Shown here one piece after another: positions 35,446 to 44,111 of a stretch of DNA of 64,000 nt. Both the position numbers and the translations under genes were made by a program. The stretch comes from Ramlibacter tataouinensis (GTDB taxonomy: Bacteria > Pseudomonadota > Gammaproteobacteria > Burkholderiales > Burkholderiaceae_C), in contig NZ_CP116009.1 of NCBI RefSeq assembly GCF_027941915.1, forward strand, positions 3,348,001 to 3,412,000, written 5' to 3'. Numbering within the stretch: the first letter of the stretch is position 1; the number at the start of each line of letters is the position of its first letter. A model generated the notes under the pieces. That model worked only from the letters and a program-made list of their open reading frames with translations, was not told where the DNA came from and searched no databases.

Positions 35446-37212
35446 CTACTTCTTGGGGTTGAAGAGCTCGTCCATGCGCTTCTGTTCCTCGTCGTCGGAA
35501 GGCATCGCAGCTTCGGGCTCGGACGCGCCCGGCATCGGCGGCGGCGCCAGGTTGATGTCGGGCGTGCCGTAGTTGGGCTGGTCGGGGATCTCGATCTTGA
35601 CCTTGTCGACATCGATCTTCTCCACCTTGTCATGCGCCACGATGCCGGGGAAACCGATGATCAAACTGACCATGATGATCTGGATGATGACGAACGGCAC
35701 AGCGCCCCAGTAGATCTGGCCGGTGGTCACCGGCGCGATGCGCCTGCCGGTGGGCTTGTCGGTGTACTCCTTGTCGGGCGCCACGCTGCGCAGGTAGAAG
35801 AGGGCGAAGCCGAACGGCGGGTGCATGAACGAGGTCTGCATGTTCACGCCCAGCAGCACGCCGAACCAGATCAGGTCGATGCCCAGCTTGTCGGCCACCG
35901 GCGCCAGCAACGGCACCACGATGAAGGACAGCTCGAAGAAGTCCAGGAAGAAGGCCAGCACGAAAATCAGGATGTTCACCACGATCAGGAAGCCGACCTG
36001 GCCGCCCGGCAGGCTGGTGAGCAGGTGCTCCACCCAGCGCGGACCGTCCACGCCCTGGAACGTCAGGCTGAACATGGTGGCGCCGATCAGGATGAACAGC
36101 ACGAAGCTCGACAGCTTGGTGGTGCTGTTGAGCGCCTGCTTGAGCAGGTTGAAGCTCAGCCGCCGGCGGGACATCGCCATGATGAGCGCGCCCAGCGCGC
36201 CCATGGCGCCGCCTTCGGTCGGCGTGGCGATGCCCAGGAAGATGGTGCCCAGCACCAGGAAGATCAGGAACAGCGGCGGGATCAGCACGAAGGTCACGCG
36301 CTCGGCGATCTTGGACAGCAGGCCCAGGCGCAGCACCTTGTTGACCACCGCCGCAAAGAACGCCAGCAGCACGCCGGCCGCCATGGCCATGACGATGGTC
36401 TCGTCCTTGGGCATGGTGGCGACCTCCTCGCCGCGCCACCAGCTCACCACCGCCGGGTAGTTTTGGCCCAGCAGCACGGCGACCGTGGTGCTGATCGCCG
36501 CCAGGATCGTCAGCGAGGTCAGGCCATTGCCGCCATTGGGCTCGCGGAAGGTGCGCGCTTCCGGCGGCAGCGCCGGCACCATCTGCGGCTTGAAGATCGC
36601 CAGGATGACCACGTACAGCAGGTACAGGCCGGTCAGCATGAAGCCGGGGATGAAGGCGCCCTTGTACATGTCGCCGACGCTGCGGCCGAGCTGATCGGCC
36701 AGCACGATCAGCACCAGCGAGGGCGGGATGATCTGCGCCAGCGTGCCGGAGGCGGCGATCACGCCCGAGGCCAGGCGCCGGTCGTAGCCGTAGCGCAGCA
36801 TGATGGGCAACGAGATCAGGCCCATGGAGATCACCGAGGCGGCGACCACGCCGGTGGTGGCGGCCAGCAGGGCGCCCACGAAGATGACGGCGATCGCCAG
36901 GCCGCCGCGAATCGGCCCGAACAGCTGGCCGATGGTGTCCAGCAGGTCCTCGGCCATGCCGCTGCGCTCCAGGATGAGGCCCATCAGCGTGAAGAACGGC
37001 ACCGCCAGCAGCGTCTCGTTCTGCATGATGCCGAAGATGCGCAGCGGCAGTGCCTGCAGCAGCTTCTCGGGCAGCACGCCCAGTTCGATGCCGATGAGGC
37101 CGAAGAACAAGCCGCAGGCGCCCAGGCTGAAAGCCACCGGAAAGCCCAGCAGCAGGAAAAAGACCAGGCCCACGAACATGATCGGGGCCATGTTTTGCGT
37201 GATGAACTCCAT
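35446..37212 (-). CDS. TRAP transporter large permease subunit (DctM type)
   Basis: A 588-residue membrane protein of the TRAP DctM family. It begins MEFITQNMAPIMFVGLVFFLLLGFPVAFSLG and carries the landmark TGVVAASVISMGLISLPIMLRYGYD and IIPPSLVLIVLADQLG. It is about 150 residues longer than typical DctM; the excess is partly a loop of ~60 residues after the eighth segment and a polar C-terminal extension (YGTPDINLAPPPMPGASEPE...). It is downstream of dctQ on the same strand. The tandem DctP genes are the likely binding proteins. Confidence 0.9.
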   Translation of the reverse strand: MEFITQNMAPIMFVGLVFFLLLGFPVAFSLGACGLFFGLIGIELGVLPEKLLQALPLRIFGIMQNETLLAVPFFTLMGLILERSGMAEDLLDTIGQLFGPIRGGLAIAVIFVGALLAATTGVVAASVISMGLISLPIMLRYGYDRRLASGVIAASGTLAQIIPPSLVLIVLADQLGRSVGDMYKGAFIPGFMLTGLYLLYVVILAIFKPQMVPALPPEARTFREPNGGNGLTSLTILAAISTTVAVLLGQNYPAVVSWWRGEEVATMPKDETIVMAMAAGVLLAFFAAVVNKVLRLGLLSKIAERVTFVLIPPLFLIFLVLGTIFLGIATPTEGGAMGALGALIMAMSRRRLSFNLLKQALNSTTKLSSFVLFILIGATMFSLTFQGVDGPRWVEHLLTSLPGGQVGFLIVVNILIFVLAFFLDFFELSFIVVPLLAPVADKLGIDLIWFGVLLGVNMQTSFMHPPFGFALFYLRSVAPDKEYTDKPTGRRIAPVTTGQIYWGAVPFVIIQIIMVSLIIGFPGIVAHDKVEKIDVDKVKIEIPDQPNYGTPDINLAPPPMPGASEPEAAMPSDDEEQKRMDELFNPKK

Positions 37213-37242
37213 CGCGACTCCTCTTATCCCTCGCGCGGCCTG

Positions 37243-37839
37243 TCAGGCCTTGTTCTGCCGCTCGGCCTGGCGGCGGATCTCCTCGGCCAGTTCCTCCTCG
37301 GCCGTTTTGTCCGTCTTCTTGATCGCCGGGTCGGGGATCAGGTCCATGCCGAAGGCGATGCGCTTGACCAGCTCGGACGCCCCCTGCAGCAGCAGCAGCG
37401 CGAAGCCCAGCGGAATCATTAGGTAGACCGGCCAGCGGATCAGGCCGCCGGCGTTGGCCGACATCTCGCCCGAGTGCCAGCCCTGCAGGAAGAACGGGAT
37501 GCCGTACCACAGCACCACGAGACAGACCGGCAGCAGGAAGCAGGCGAAGCCGAAGATGTCGATCCAGTTCTGCGTCTTGCGCGAGAAGCGCGAATAGACG
37601 ACGTCGATCTTCACGTGCTCGCCATGCAGCAGCGTGTAGCCGGCCGCCAGCAGGAAGGCGGCGGCGAACAGGTACCACTGCACCTCGAGGTAGGCGTTGG
37701 AGCTGGTGTGGAAGGCCTTGCGCACCGAGGCGTTGATGCCGCTGATTGCGGTGGACGCCAGGATCAGCCAGATCACCCAGCGGCCGACCAGGCCGTTGAG
37801 CCGGTCGATGGCCCCGGATAGTTTCAGAAGTGCCTGCAT
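37243..37839 (-). CDS. TRAP transporter small permease subunit (DctQ type)
   Basis: A 198-residue protein with four membrane segments (RWVIWLILASTAISGINA, YLFAAAFLLAAGYTLLHGEH, IDIFGFACFLLPVCLVVLWYG and PVYLMIPLGFALLLLQGASE) and a charged C-terminus. Features of DctQ include HVKIDVVYSRFS after helix two. ATG 37839 (MQALLKLSGAIDRL) is chosen as the first Met before the first helix. It heads the minus-strand operon with the DctM gene; 30 bases separate them. It is divergent from the SenA-like gene. Confidence 0.9.
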   Translation of the reverse strand: MQALLKLSGAIDRLNGLVGRWVIWLILASTAISGINASVRKAFHTSSNAYLEVQWYLFAAAFLLAAGYTLLHGEHVKIDVVYSRFSRKTQNWIDIFGFACFLLPVCLVVLWYGIPFFLQGWHSGEMSANAGGLIRWPVYLMIPLGFALLLLQGASELVKRIAFGMDLIPDPAIKKTDKTAEEELAEEIRRQAERQNKA

Positions 37840-38009
37840 GCGGTCTCCGCGGGAATGGAAGCGCGTATGTGACAACGGGCGCCGCTGCAATGCAGCCCGG
37901 CGCCCGGCGTAACCGCGGGATTGTCTGACATGTGCGCAAGAGTAGCTGACGAAATGTTTACTTAAGGTGCCGGTGTTTCCCCTAGGAAACGGCTTTGGAT
38001 AATGGCCGC

Positions 38010-39272
38010 ATGGCATCGACCGGGCTGGCACTCGCGCCGCAGGGCATCGACCAGCCGGACATGCGTCGGGCCGGGGCCGAGCGGCTGTCGCTGGCGCTGA
38101 TGGACGCGCGCAACCACACGCTGCAGTTGCTGGCGCGTTACGAGGAAGCGGCCGACCGCGGGTTGCAGGTGCCGCGGCGGCCGGGGCTGGAGCTGCCGCA
38201 GTGGATCGCCGGCCACGTGGCCTGGTTCGCCGAGTACTGGATCGGCCGCAACCCGCGCCGCTCGCAGGGCGCGAGCTGCCCCGCCGATGCGCCCCGCCTG
38301 GGTTCGGCCGAGCCGATGGCCGACCGCTGGTACCACCCGCTGCTGGCGCCGCACGACGCGCGCTGGGACATGCCGCTGCCCGTCGGCGCCGACCTGCGCG
38401 CCTGGCTGATGGACACGCTGGAGCGCACGCTCGAGCAGCTCGAGCATGCCGCGGCCGGCGACGACGGCCTGTACTTCTATCGCGCGGCGCTGTTCCACGA
38501 AGACCTGCGCGGCGAGCAACTGCTGCGGCAGGCGCAGGAGCTGGGGCTGGCCCTGCCGCTGCAGCCACCCGCGGCCGCGGCGGTGCACGACCCGCTGCAG
38601 GTGCCGGCCTGCCGCTGGCAGCTGGGGTCGGAGCCGGGCGGCTTCGTGTTCGACGTGGAGCAGTGGGCGCACGAAGTCGATGTGCCCGAGTTCGAGATCG
38701 ACGCCCAGCCGGTCAACTGGAGCCAGTTCGTCGAGTTCGTCGATGACGGCGGCTACGACCGCGCCGAGCTGTGGCGCCCCGAAGGCTGGGACTGGCTGCA
38801 GCGTGCCGCGCAGGCCGAAGGGCGGCGGGGGCCGCGCCACGTCGAGCAGATCGGCGTGGCCAGCGGCGCGGTGCTGCAGTCCTTCTTCGGCAAGGCCACC
38901 CGCATGGCGCCGCAGCAGCCGGCCATGCACCTGAGCTGGTGGGAAGCCGATGCCTGGGCCCGCTGGCGCGGCCGCCGCCTGCCCACCGAAGTCGAATGGG
39001 AAGTGGCGGCCCACCGTGCGGCCGGACGCGGCTTTCGCTGGGGCGACGTCCACGAGTGGACCGCCGGCACGCTGCGGCCCTGGCCGGGCTTCGAGCCGCA
39101 CGCCTGGACGCGCCACACCGAGTTCGAAGCCACGCCCGCCTTCGGCCGAGCCCGCGTGCTGCGCGGCGCCTCCTTCGCCACCCGCTCGCGCCTGAAGTCG
39201 CCCAAGGCCCGCGCCTGGGCCCTGCCCGAACGGGACGACGGCTTCACCGGCCTGCGCACCTGCGCGCTGTAG
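38010..39272 (+). CDS. SenA/EgtB-like nonheme-iron enzyme family member, incomplete metal site
   Basis: A 420-residue protein with an N-terminal DinB_2-like domain and a C-terminal FGE-sulfatase (SUMF1-type) domain, the layout of SenA/EgtB sulfoxide/selenoxide synthases. His69 (in AGHVAWFAEYW) is the first expected iron ligand. The second motif, normally H-E-x-x-H-x-E, reads H163-E-D-L-R167-G-E169, so the second histidine is Arg. The C-terminal domain is intact (HLSWWEADAWARWRGRRLPTE, FRWGDVHEWTAG, RVLRGASF). No senB/senC or egtD is adjacent. It may be a divergent paralogue or catalytically altered. Confidence 0.72.
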   Translation: MASTGLALAPQGIDQPDMRRAGAERLSLALMDARNHTLQLLARYEEAADRGLQVPRRPGLELPQWIAGHVAWFAEYWIGRNPRRSQGASCPADAPRLGSAEPMADRWYHPLLAPHDARWDMPLPVGADLRAWLMDTLERTLEQLEHAAAGDDGLYFYRAALFHEDLRGEQLLRQAQELGLALPLQPPAAAAVHDPLQVPACRWQLGSEPGGFVFDVEQWAHEVDVPEFEIDAQPVNWSQFVEFVDDGGYDRAELWRPEGWDWLQRAAQAEGRRGPRHVEQIGVASGAVLQSFFGKATRMAPQQPAMHLSWWEADAWARWRGRRLPTEVEWEVAAHRAAGRGFRWGDVHEWTAGTLRPWPGFEPHAWTRHTEFEATPAFGRARVLRGASFATRSRLKSPKARAWALPERDDGFTGLRTCAL

Positions 39273-39360
39273 GATTCGGCGACTCGGGCGAAAGCGGCCG
39301 GGCCAAGTGGGGATCTCCTCATCCTCCGCGAAGGCCCTGCGTGGATTCCCGCCCTCGCAC

Positions 39361-40500
39361 TTAATTGGGGTCAGGTACGGATTTCCGCTTCCTGGGCTCC
39401 GTCAGCGATTTCCGCTTCGCCCGCGCATACCGCCACCACGGCAGCTGCGCGCTCAGGCTCAGCACCTCGCCGCTGCGCAGCGGCTGGTAGCCGGGCAGGG
39501 TGCGCAGCAGGTCCTGCCAGGCGGTGCCGGCCAGCACCTGCCGCAGCACCTGCACCGGCTGCTGCTCCAGCAGCGACTTGAGGCACACGAGGTAGTAGTC
39601 CTCGTCCAGCAGGGGCACGAAGTCGAGCCCGCGTGCCCGCGCCGCGGCCTCGATCGCCAGCCCGGCGTCGGCGCTGCCGGATGCGACTGCCTGGGCCACC
39701 GCCGCATGCGAGGTCTCGATCCGGTCCCAGCCCTGCAGGGCCGCGGGCGCGAGCGCAGCCTGGCCGAGCAGCTCCTCGGCCAGCAGCCGCGTGCCGGTGC
39801 CCAGCGCGCGATTGACGAAGCGGGCGCCGCGCGCGAGGTCCGCGAACGACGACAGCCGCAGCGGATTGCCGGCCGCCACCACCAATCCCTGGCGCCGGCG
39901 GGCGAAGCCGATGATCTTGTGCAGGCCCGGCTGCAGCAACGGGTGGTAGGCGCGCTCGAAGGCCGAACCCGGCGCCGGCTGCGGCGGCGTGTGGAAGCCG
40001 GCCATCGCGCAGCGGCCCTCGTTCAGCGCGGCGATCGCATCGACGCTGCCGGTGAAGCGGATGTCCAGGTGCAGCCGGGCGCTGGCTGCGGCGTGGTCGC
40101 GCAGCAGGGCCAGCGCGTCGTCGTGGCTGGCGTACAGCGTCAGCACCTGCGCGGTGTCGTCGAAGGCGACGGCAAAGGCGCGCTCCAGGTCGGCATGCAG
40201 CGCCTCGATCTGCGGCGCCAATCGAGCCTGCGCCTGCCGCTCGGCCCACAGCAGCTTCTCGCCGAAGGCGGTGAGGCGCGCCCGCTGCCCCTTTTCCCAG
40301 TGGATCAGCGGCTGCCCGAGTTCGGCCTCCCAGCGCTTGAGTTCGCCCCAGGTGTGGCGATAGGACAGGCCCAGCGCCTGCGCCGCCCGCGAGATCGAGC
40401 CGCGTTCCTGCACCGCATGCAGCAGGTCCATCAGCGGATTGCGGATCCACCCGCCGGCCCGGCGGGGCGTGAAGTCGTACGACAGCTCCACCTTGCGCAT
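39361..40500 (-). CDS. ModE-like HTH regulator with PBP-like C-terminal domain
   Basis: A 379-residue regulator. The N-terminal winged helix has MDLLHAVQERGSISRAAQALGLSYRHTW, like ModE. A periplasmic-binding-like domain follows (~90-379), with AFGEKLLWAE, LGTGTRLLAEEL and HAAVAQAVASGSADAGLAIE. Such proteins regulate oxyanion or molybdate/tungstate uptake. The ATG 40500 (MRKVELSYDF) is preferred over the longer frame to 40629. It is divergent from tupB, 187 bases away, which fits regulation of tupBCA. Its stop codon lies inside the left copy of the 24-bp direct repeat. Confidence 0.8.
   Translation of the reverse strand: MRKVELSYDFTPRRAGGWIRNPLMDLLHAVQERGSISRAAQALGLSYRHTWGELKRWEAELGQPLIHWEKGQRARLTAFGEKLLWAERQAQARLAPQIEALHADLERAFAVAFDDTAQVLTLYASHDDALALLRDHAAASARLHLDIRFTGSVDAIAALNEGRCAMAGFHTPPQPAPGSAFERAYHPLLQPGLHKIIGFARRRQGLVVAAGNPLRLSSFADLARGARFVNRALGTGTRLLAEELLGQAALAPAALQGWDRIETSHAAVAQAVASGSADAGLAIEAAARARGLDFVPLLDEDYYLVCLKSLLEQQPVQVLRQVLAGTAWQDLLRTLPGYQPLRSGEVLSLSAQLPWWRYARAKRKSLTEPRKRKSVPDPN
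39362..39385 (+). repeat. 24-bp direct repeat, left copy
   Basis: The 24 bases begin TAATTGGGGTCAG and end ATTTC. The same sequence with only two differences recurs at 46353-46376 in the same orientation. The left copy sits on the stop codon of the HTH regulator gene (minus strand TAA at 39363-39361) and the right copy supplies modE's TAA. Similar GGGGTCAG-type short repeats are known around RAYT-like elements; that link is recall, not tested. Confidence 0.75.
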
Positions 40501-40687
40501 CCCCGGCAGTATGCGGCACGGCCCGGTGTGCGGCGATGCAGGTCGGGCGATGGCTCGCTTCGCCCCGGGTCCGGTGCCGCACCACGGCGGGCGCGTCTGT
40601 CGTGGCGTCCTGGTCCTATGCACCTGCATTCATAGCTCGCAAGTCCCCGGCAAACGCCGACGGGGCCTGGGCTAGCATGGCCGCTCC

Positions 40688-41422
40688 ATGAGCACCTTCA
40701 CCGAGAGTGCCTCCACCGCATTCGGCCTCATCGGCGGTGCCGATCCGGTGCTGCGGTCCATCGTTGCGCGCTCGCTCAGCGTGAGCGGCACCGCCACCGC
40801 GATCGGCTGCGTGGCCGGCGTGGTGCTCGGCGCCTGGCTCGGCGTGGCGCGCTTCCGCGGCCGCGACGCGGTGCTCACCGTGCTGAACACCTTCCTCGCG
40901 CTGCCGTCGGTGGTGGTCGGGTTGGTGATCTACCTGCTGCTGTCGCGCACCGGGCCGCTCGGCTTCCTCGGCTGGCTGTTCTCGTTCCAGGCGATGGTGC
41001 TGGCGCAGGCCGCGCTGGTGCTGCCGGTGTGCACGGCGCTCACGCGCCAGGTGGTGGAGGACGTCGAACGCGCGCAGGGCGAGCAACTCGCCTCGCTCGG
41101 CGCCGGCAGCTTCCTGCGCAGCGCCATCCTGGCCTTCGACCAGCGCTTCGCGCTGCTCACGGTCCTGATCGCCTGCTTCGGCCGGGCGGTGTCCGAAGTC
41201 GGTGCGGTCATGATCGTGGGCGGCAACATCGACGGCTTCACGCGGGTGATGACCACCGCGATCGCGCTGGAGACCTCCAAGGGCGACCTGCCGCTGGCGC
41301 TGGCGCTGGGCAGCGTGCTGCTGTCGGTGGTGCTGCTGCTCAACGCCGCCATCGCGCTGCTGGCGCGCTGGCGCGGCGCATCGCACGAGCGCCCGCTGGC
41401 GATGGACGGAGCGGCGGCATGA
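40688..41422 (+). CDS. tupB: Tungstate-type ABC transporter permease
   Basis: A 244-residue permease with about five membrane segments. It has the binding-protein-dependent transport loop QLASLGAGSFLRSAILAFDQRF and GRAVSEVGAVMIVGGNIDGFTRVM, the TupB-type EAA region. The stop overlaps the start of tupC as ATGA (41419-41422). Together with tupC and tupA it forms a three-gene tungstate/molybdate-class importer. The order B-C-A differs from the common A-B-C. Confidence 0.9.
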   Translation: MSTFTESASTAFGLIGGADPVLRSIVARSLSVSGTATAIGCVAGVVLGAWLGVARFRGRDAVLTVLNTFLALPSVVVGLVIYLLLSRTGPLGFLGWLFSFQAMVLAQAALVLPVCTALTRQVVEDVERAQGEQLASLGAGSFLRSAILAFDQRFALLTVLIACFGRAVSEVGAVMIVGGNIDGFTRVMTTAIALETSKGDLPLALALGSVLLSVVLLLNAAIALLARWRGASHERPLAMDGAAA

Positions 41423-42201
41423 GCCTGGCCTGGCCGCCCGAAGACGCTCCGCCCGCTGCGCTTGCCGCCGACCGCACCGGCCATCGAGGCGCGGGCCAGC
41501 CATCGAGCGCCGTGCTGCAGGTGGACCACGCCGACGTGCGCTTCGGCGCCGTGCATGCCTTGAAGCGGGTGAACCTGCGCGTCGCTGCCGGCGAGCGGGT
41601 GGCCCTGATCGGCCCCAACGGCTGCGGCAAGAGCACCCTGCTGCGCCTGCTGCACGGCCTGCTGCGCCCGGTCGCCGGCGCGCTGCAGCGCGACCCTGCC
41701 GTGCCGCAGGCCATGCTGTTCCAACGGCCCTTCATGCTCGCCACCACGGCGCAGAACAACGTCGCGCTCGGCTTGTGGATCCGCGGCGCGCGCTGGCGCG
41801 AGGCCCGCGCGCAGGCGCTGCCCGCGCTGGCGCGCGTCGGCCTGCGCGAGCTGGCGAACCGCAACGCCCGCACCCTGTCCGGCGGCCAGCAGCAGCGCCT
41901 GGCGCTGGCGCGGGCCTGGGCGCTGCGGCCCGGCGTGCTGCTGCTGGACGAGCCGACCTCGAGCCTCGATCCGCATGCCAAGCGCGACGTCGAGGCGCTG
42001 ATGGCGGATTTCGCGGCGACCGGCATGACGCTGGTGTTCGCCAGCCACAACCTGGGGCAGGTCAAGCGCCTAGCCACGCGCGTTCTGTACCTGGAGACCG
42101 GCCGCCTGCTGGCCGACCTGCCGGTGCGCGACTTCTTCGAAGGCCCGCTGGCGGCGACGTCGCCCGAGGCCGCACTGTTCGTCAAGGGAGAACTGGGATG
42201 A
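41419..42201 (+). CDS. tupC: Tungstate-type ABC transporter ATP-binding protein
   Basis: A 260-residue ATPase. Walker A is GPNGCGKST, the signature is LSGGQQQRLALARAWAL, and Walker B is VLLLDEPTSSLD. The first ~35 residues are a Pro/Ala-rich lead before VLQVDHADVRFG. It overlaps tupB by ATGA and tupA by ATGA (42198-42201), so the three are translationally coupled. It energises uptake of the oxyanion bound by TupA. Confidence 0.9.
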   Translation: MSLAWPPEDAPPAALAADRTGHRGAGQPSSAVLQVDHADVRFGAVHALKRVNLRVAAGERVALIGPNGCGKSTLLRLLHGLLRPVAGALQRDPAVPQAMLFQRPFMLATTAQNNVALGLWIRGARWREARAQALPALARVGLRELANRNARTLSGGQQQRLALARAWALRPGVLLLDEPTSSLDPHAKRDVEALMADFAATGMTLVFASHNLGQVKRLATRVLYLETGRLLADLPVRDFFEGPLAATSPEAALFVKGELG

Positions 42202-43013
42202 AGCTCGAGCACCTGTGGGCAGCGGCCGCCGTGGTGGCGCAGTTCCTGGCCGTCGGCCCGGCCCTGGCACAGGCCGCGATCACGATGGCCTCGACCACCT
42301 CCACCGAGCAGTCGGGCCTGTTCACCCAGCTGCTGCCCGAATTCAAGAAGGCCACCGGCATCGACGTGAAGGTGGTCGCGGTCGGCACCGGCCAGGCGAT
42401 CGACAGCGCCCGCCGCGGCGACGCCGACGTGCTGTTCGTGCACGACCGCGCGGCCGAGGAGAAGTTCGTGGCCGACGGCTTCGCGGCGCGCCGCTACCCG
42501 GTGATGTACAACGATTTCGTGCTGGTCGGCCCCAAGGCCGATCCGGCCGGCACCAGGGGAAACGACATCGTCGAGGCGCTCAAGAAGATCGCCGCGAGCA
42601 ACGCCCCCTTCATCTCGCGCGGCGACAAGAGCGGCACCCATGCGGCCGAGCTGCGCTACTGGAAGCAGGCCGGCCAGGAGGCCAAGGGCGGCGGCTACAA
42701 GGAATGCGGCTGCGGCATGGGCCCCGCACTGAACATCGGTGCCTCCAGCGGCGCGTACGTGCTCACTGACCGCGGCACCTGGCTGAGCTTCAAGAACCGC
42801 GGCGACCTGGCGGTGCGGGTGGAAGGCGACAAGCGCCTGTTCAACCAGTACGGCGTGATGGTGGTCAGCCCGCAGAAGCACCCGCACGTGAAGGCCGCCG
42901 AGGCGCAGAAGTTCGTCGACTGGATCACCTCGCCCGCCGGCCAGCGGGCCATCGCCGCCTACAGGATCGGCGGCGAGCAGCTGTTCTTCCCGAACGCGGG
43001 TACCGCCAACTGA
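42198..43013 (+). CDS. tupA: Tungstate-type ABC transporter substrate-binding protein
   Basis: A 271-residue periplasmic protein with a signal peptide (~1-24, ending ALAQ). The anion-binding TTS motif reads ITMASTTSTEQSGL, and SRGDKSGTHAAELRYWK provides the second half of the site, both typical for TupA/WtpA-type tungstate binders. A Cys-containing loop (KECGCGMGPAL) is a less usual insertion. It is the last gene of the operon and converges on modC, 24 bases apart. Confidence 0.9.
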   Translation: MKLEHLWAAAAVVAQFLAVGPALAQAAITMASTTSTEQSGLFTQLLPEFKKATGIDVKVVAVGTGQAIDSARRGDADVLFVHDRAAEEKFVADGFAARRYPVMYNDFVLVGPKADPAGTRGNDIVEALKKIAASNAPFISRGDKSGTHAAELRYWKQAGQEAKGGGYKECGCGMGPALNIGASSGAYVLTDRGTWLSFKNRGDLAVRVEGDKRLFNQYGVMVVSPQKHPHVKAAEAQKFVDWITSPAGQRAIAAYRIGGEQLFFPNAGTAN

Positions 43014-43037
43014 AGCGACTAGCTGCCGCGGGCGTGG

Positions 43038-44111
43038 TCAGGCCACCAGCGCCGCCGACTTGACCTGGGCCCATACGGCCGCGCCCGGCGCCAGCCCGAG
43101 TTGGTCGACCGCCCGCGCGGTGATGCGCGCCAGCAGCACCGAATCGCCGCAGGCGATCTGCACCAGCGCCTGCGAGGGGTGCGCGCCGGATGCGATGGCG
43201 CGCACCGTGCACGGCAGCACGTTCTGGATGCTGCTGCGCTCCGGCGGCTGCAGCGCCAGGCTCACGTCGCGCGCCAGCACGCGCACCCGCACGGCGGCGC
43301 CGGTCGCCAATCCGGTTTCCTGCACCCACAGGGCGCCGCCGTCGAAGCGCGCCTGCGCCAGGTGCCAGTGCGCGTCACGCCCGGCAATGGTGGCGTGCAG
43401 CAGGGCGCCGGGCTCCTCGCCGGGAACTGCAGGCAGGTCGATGCGCGCCAGGATTTCGGTGAGCGGACCGCAGGCGCGCACCGCGCCGGCTTCCAGCAGC
43501 ACGAGGTGGTCGGCCAGCCGCGCCACCTCGTCGCCCGAGTGGGTGACGTACAGCATGGGGATGCGCAGCTCGTCGCGCAGGCGCTCCAGCCAGGGCAGGA
43601 TCTCGCGCCGGCGCGAGAGATCGACGGCGGCCAGCGGCTCGTCCAGCAGCAGCACGCGCGGCCGGGTGGCGAGGGCGCGGGCGATGGCCACGCGCTGGCG
43701 CTCGCCGCCGGACAGCTGCCAGGGCCGGCGATCCAGCAGGCTGGCGATGCCCAGCAGCTCCAGCAGCGGCTGCAGGCTCTCGCGGCCGCCGCCACGCTTT
43801 TGCGCGAAGGCCAGGTTGCCGCGCACGTCGAGGTGATCGAACAGGCTGGCTTCCTGGAACACGTAGCCCAGTGCGCGCCGGTGCGTGGGCATGAAGAGGC
43901 GGGTTCCGGAGTCCTGCCAGAGCTCGCCGGCCATCGCGATGCGCGCCGGCTCGGCCCGCTCCAGTCCGGCGACGCAGCGCAGCAGCGTGGTCTTGCCCGA
44001 TCCCGAGGCGCCGAAGATGGCGGTGATGCCCGAGGCCGGCAGTCGCAGGTCGACATCGAGCGTGAAATCGGCGCGCGCGAGCCGGGCGCGGATCTCCAGC
44101 GGCGCGCTCAT
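43038..44111 (-). CDS. modC: Molybdate ABC transporter ATP-binding protein
   Basis: A 357-residue ATPase: Walker A GASGSGKTT, signature LSGGERQRVAIARALA, Walker B VLLLDEPLAAVDL, then a C-terminal Mop-like (TOBE) region with LARDVSLAL and VAQVKSAALVA-type residues that bind molybdate. The ATG at 44111 overlaps the modB stop by four bases (44108-44111). The order on the minus strand is modA-modB-modC, the usual arrangement. Confidence 0.94.
   Translation of the reverse strand: MSAPLEIRARLARADFTLDVDLRLPASGITAIFGASGSGKTTLLRCVAGLERAEPARIAMAGELWQDSGTRLFMPTHRRALGYVFQEASLFDHLDVRGNLAFAQKRGGGRESLQPLLELLGIASLLDRRPWQLSGGERQRVAIARALATRPRVLLLDEPLAAVDLSRRREILPWLERLRDELRIPMLYVTHSGDEVARLADHLVLLEAGAVRACGPLTEILARIDLPAVPGEEPGALLHATIAGRDAHWHLAQARFDGGALWVQETGLATGAAVRVRVLARDVSLALQPPERSSIQNVLPCTVRAIASGAHPSQALVQIACGDSVLLARITARAVDQLGLAPGAAVWAQVKSAALVA

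Noticed and set aside
39307..39360. Possible extra short gene between the SenA-like gene and the HTH regulator
   Set aside because: The gap of 88 bases has no ribosome site and no open frame of useful length.
42198..43013. TupA as a phosphate or sulfate binding protein instead of tungstate
   Set aside because: The TTSTEQSG motif and SRGDKSGTH block follow the TupA pattern, and the context holds modABC and ModE-like regulators.
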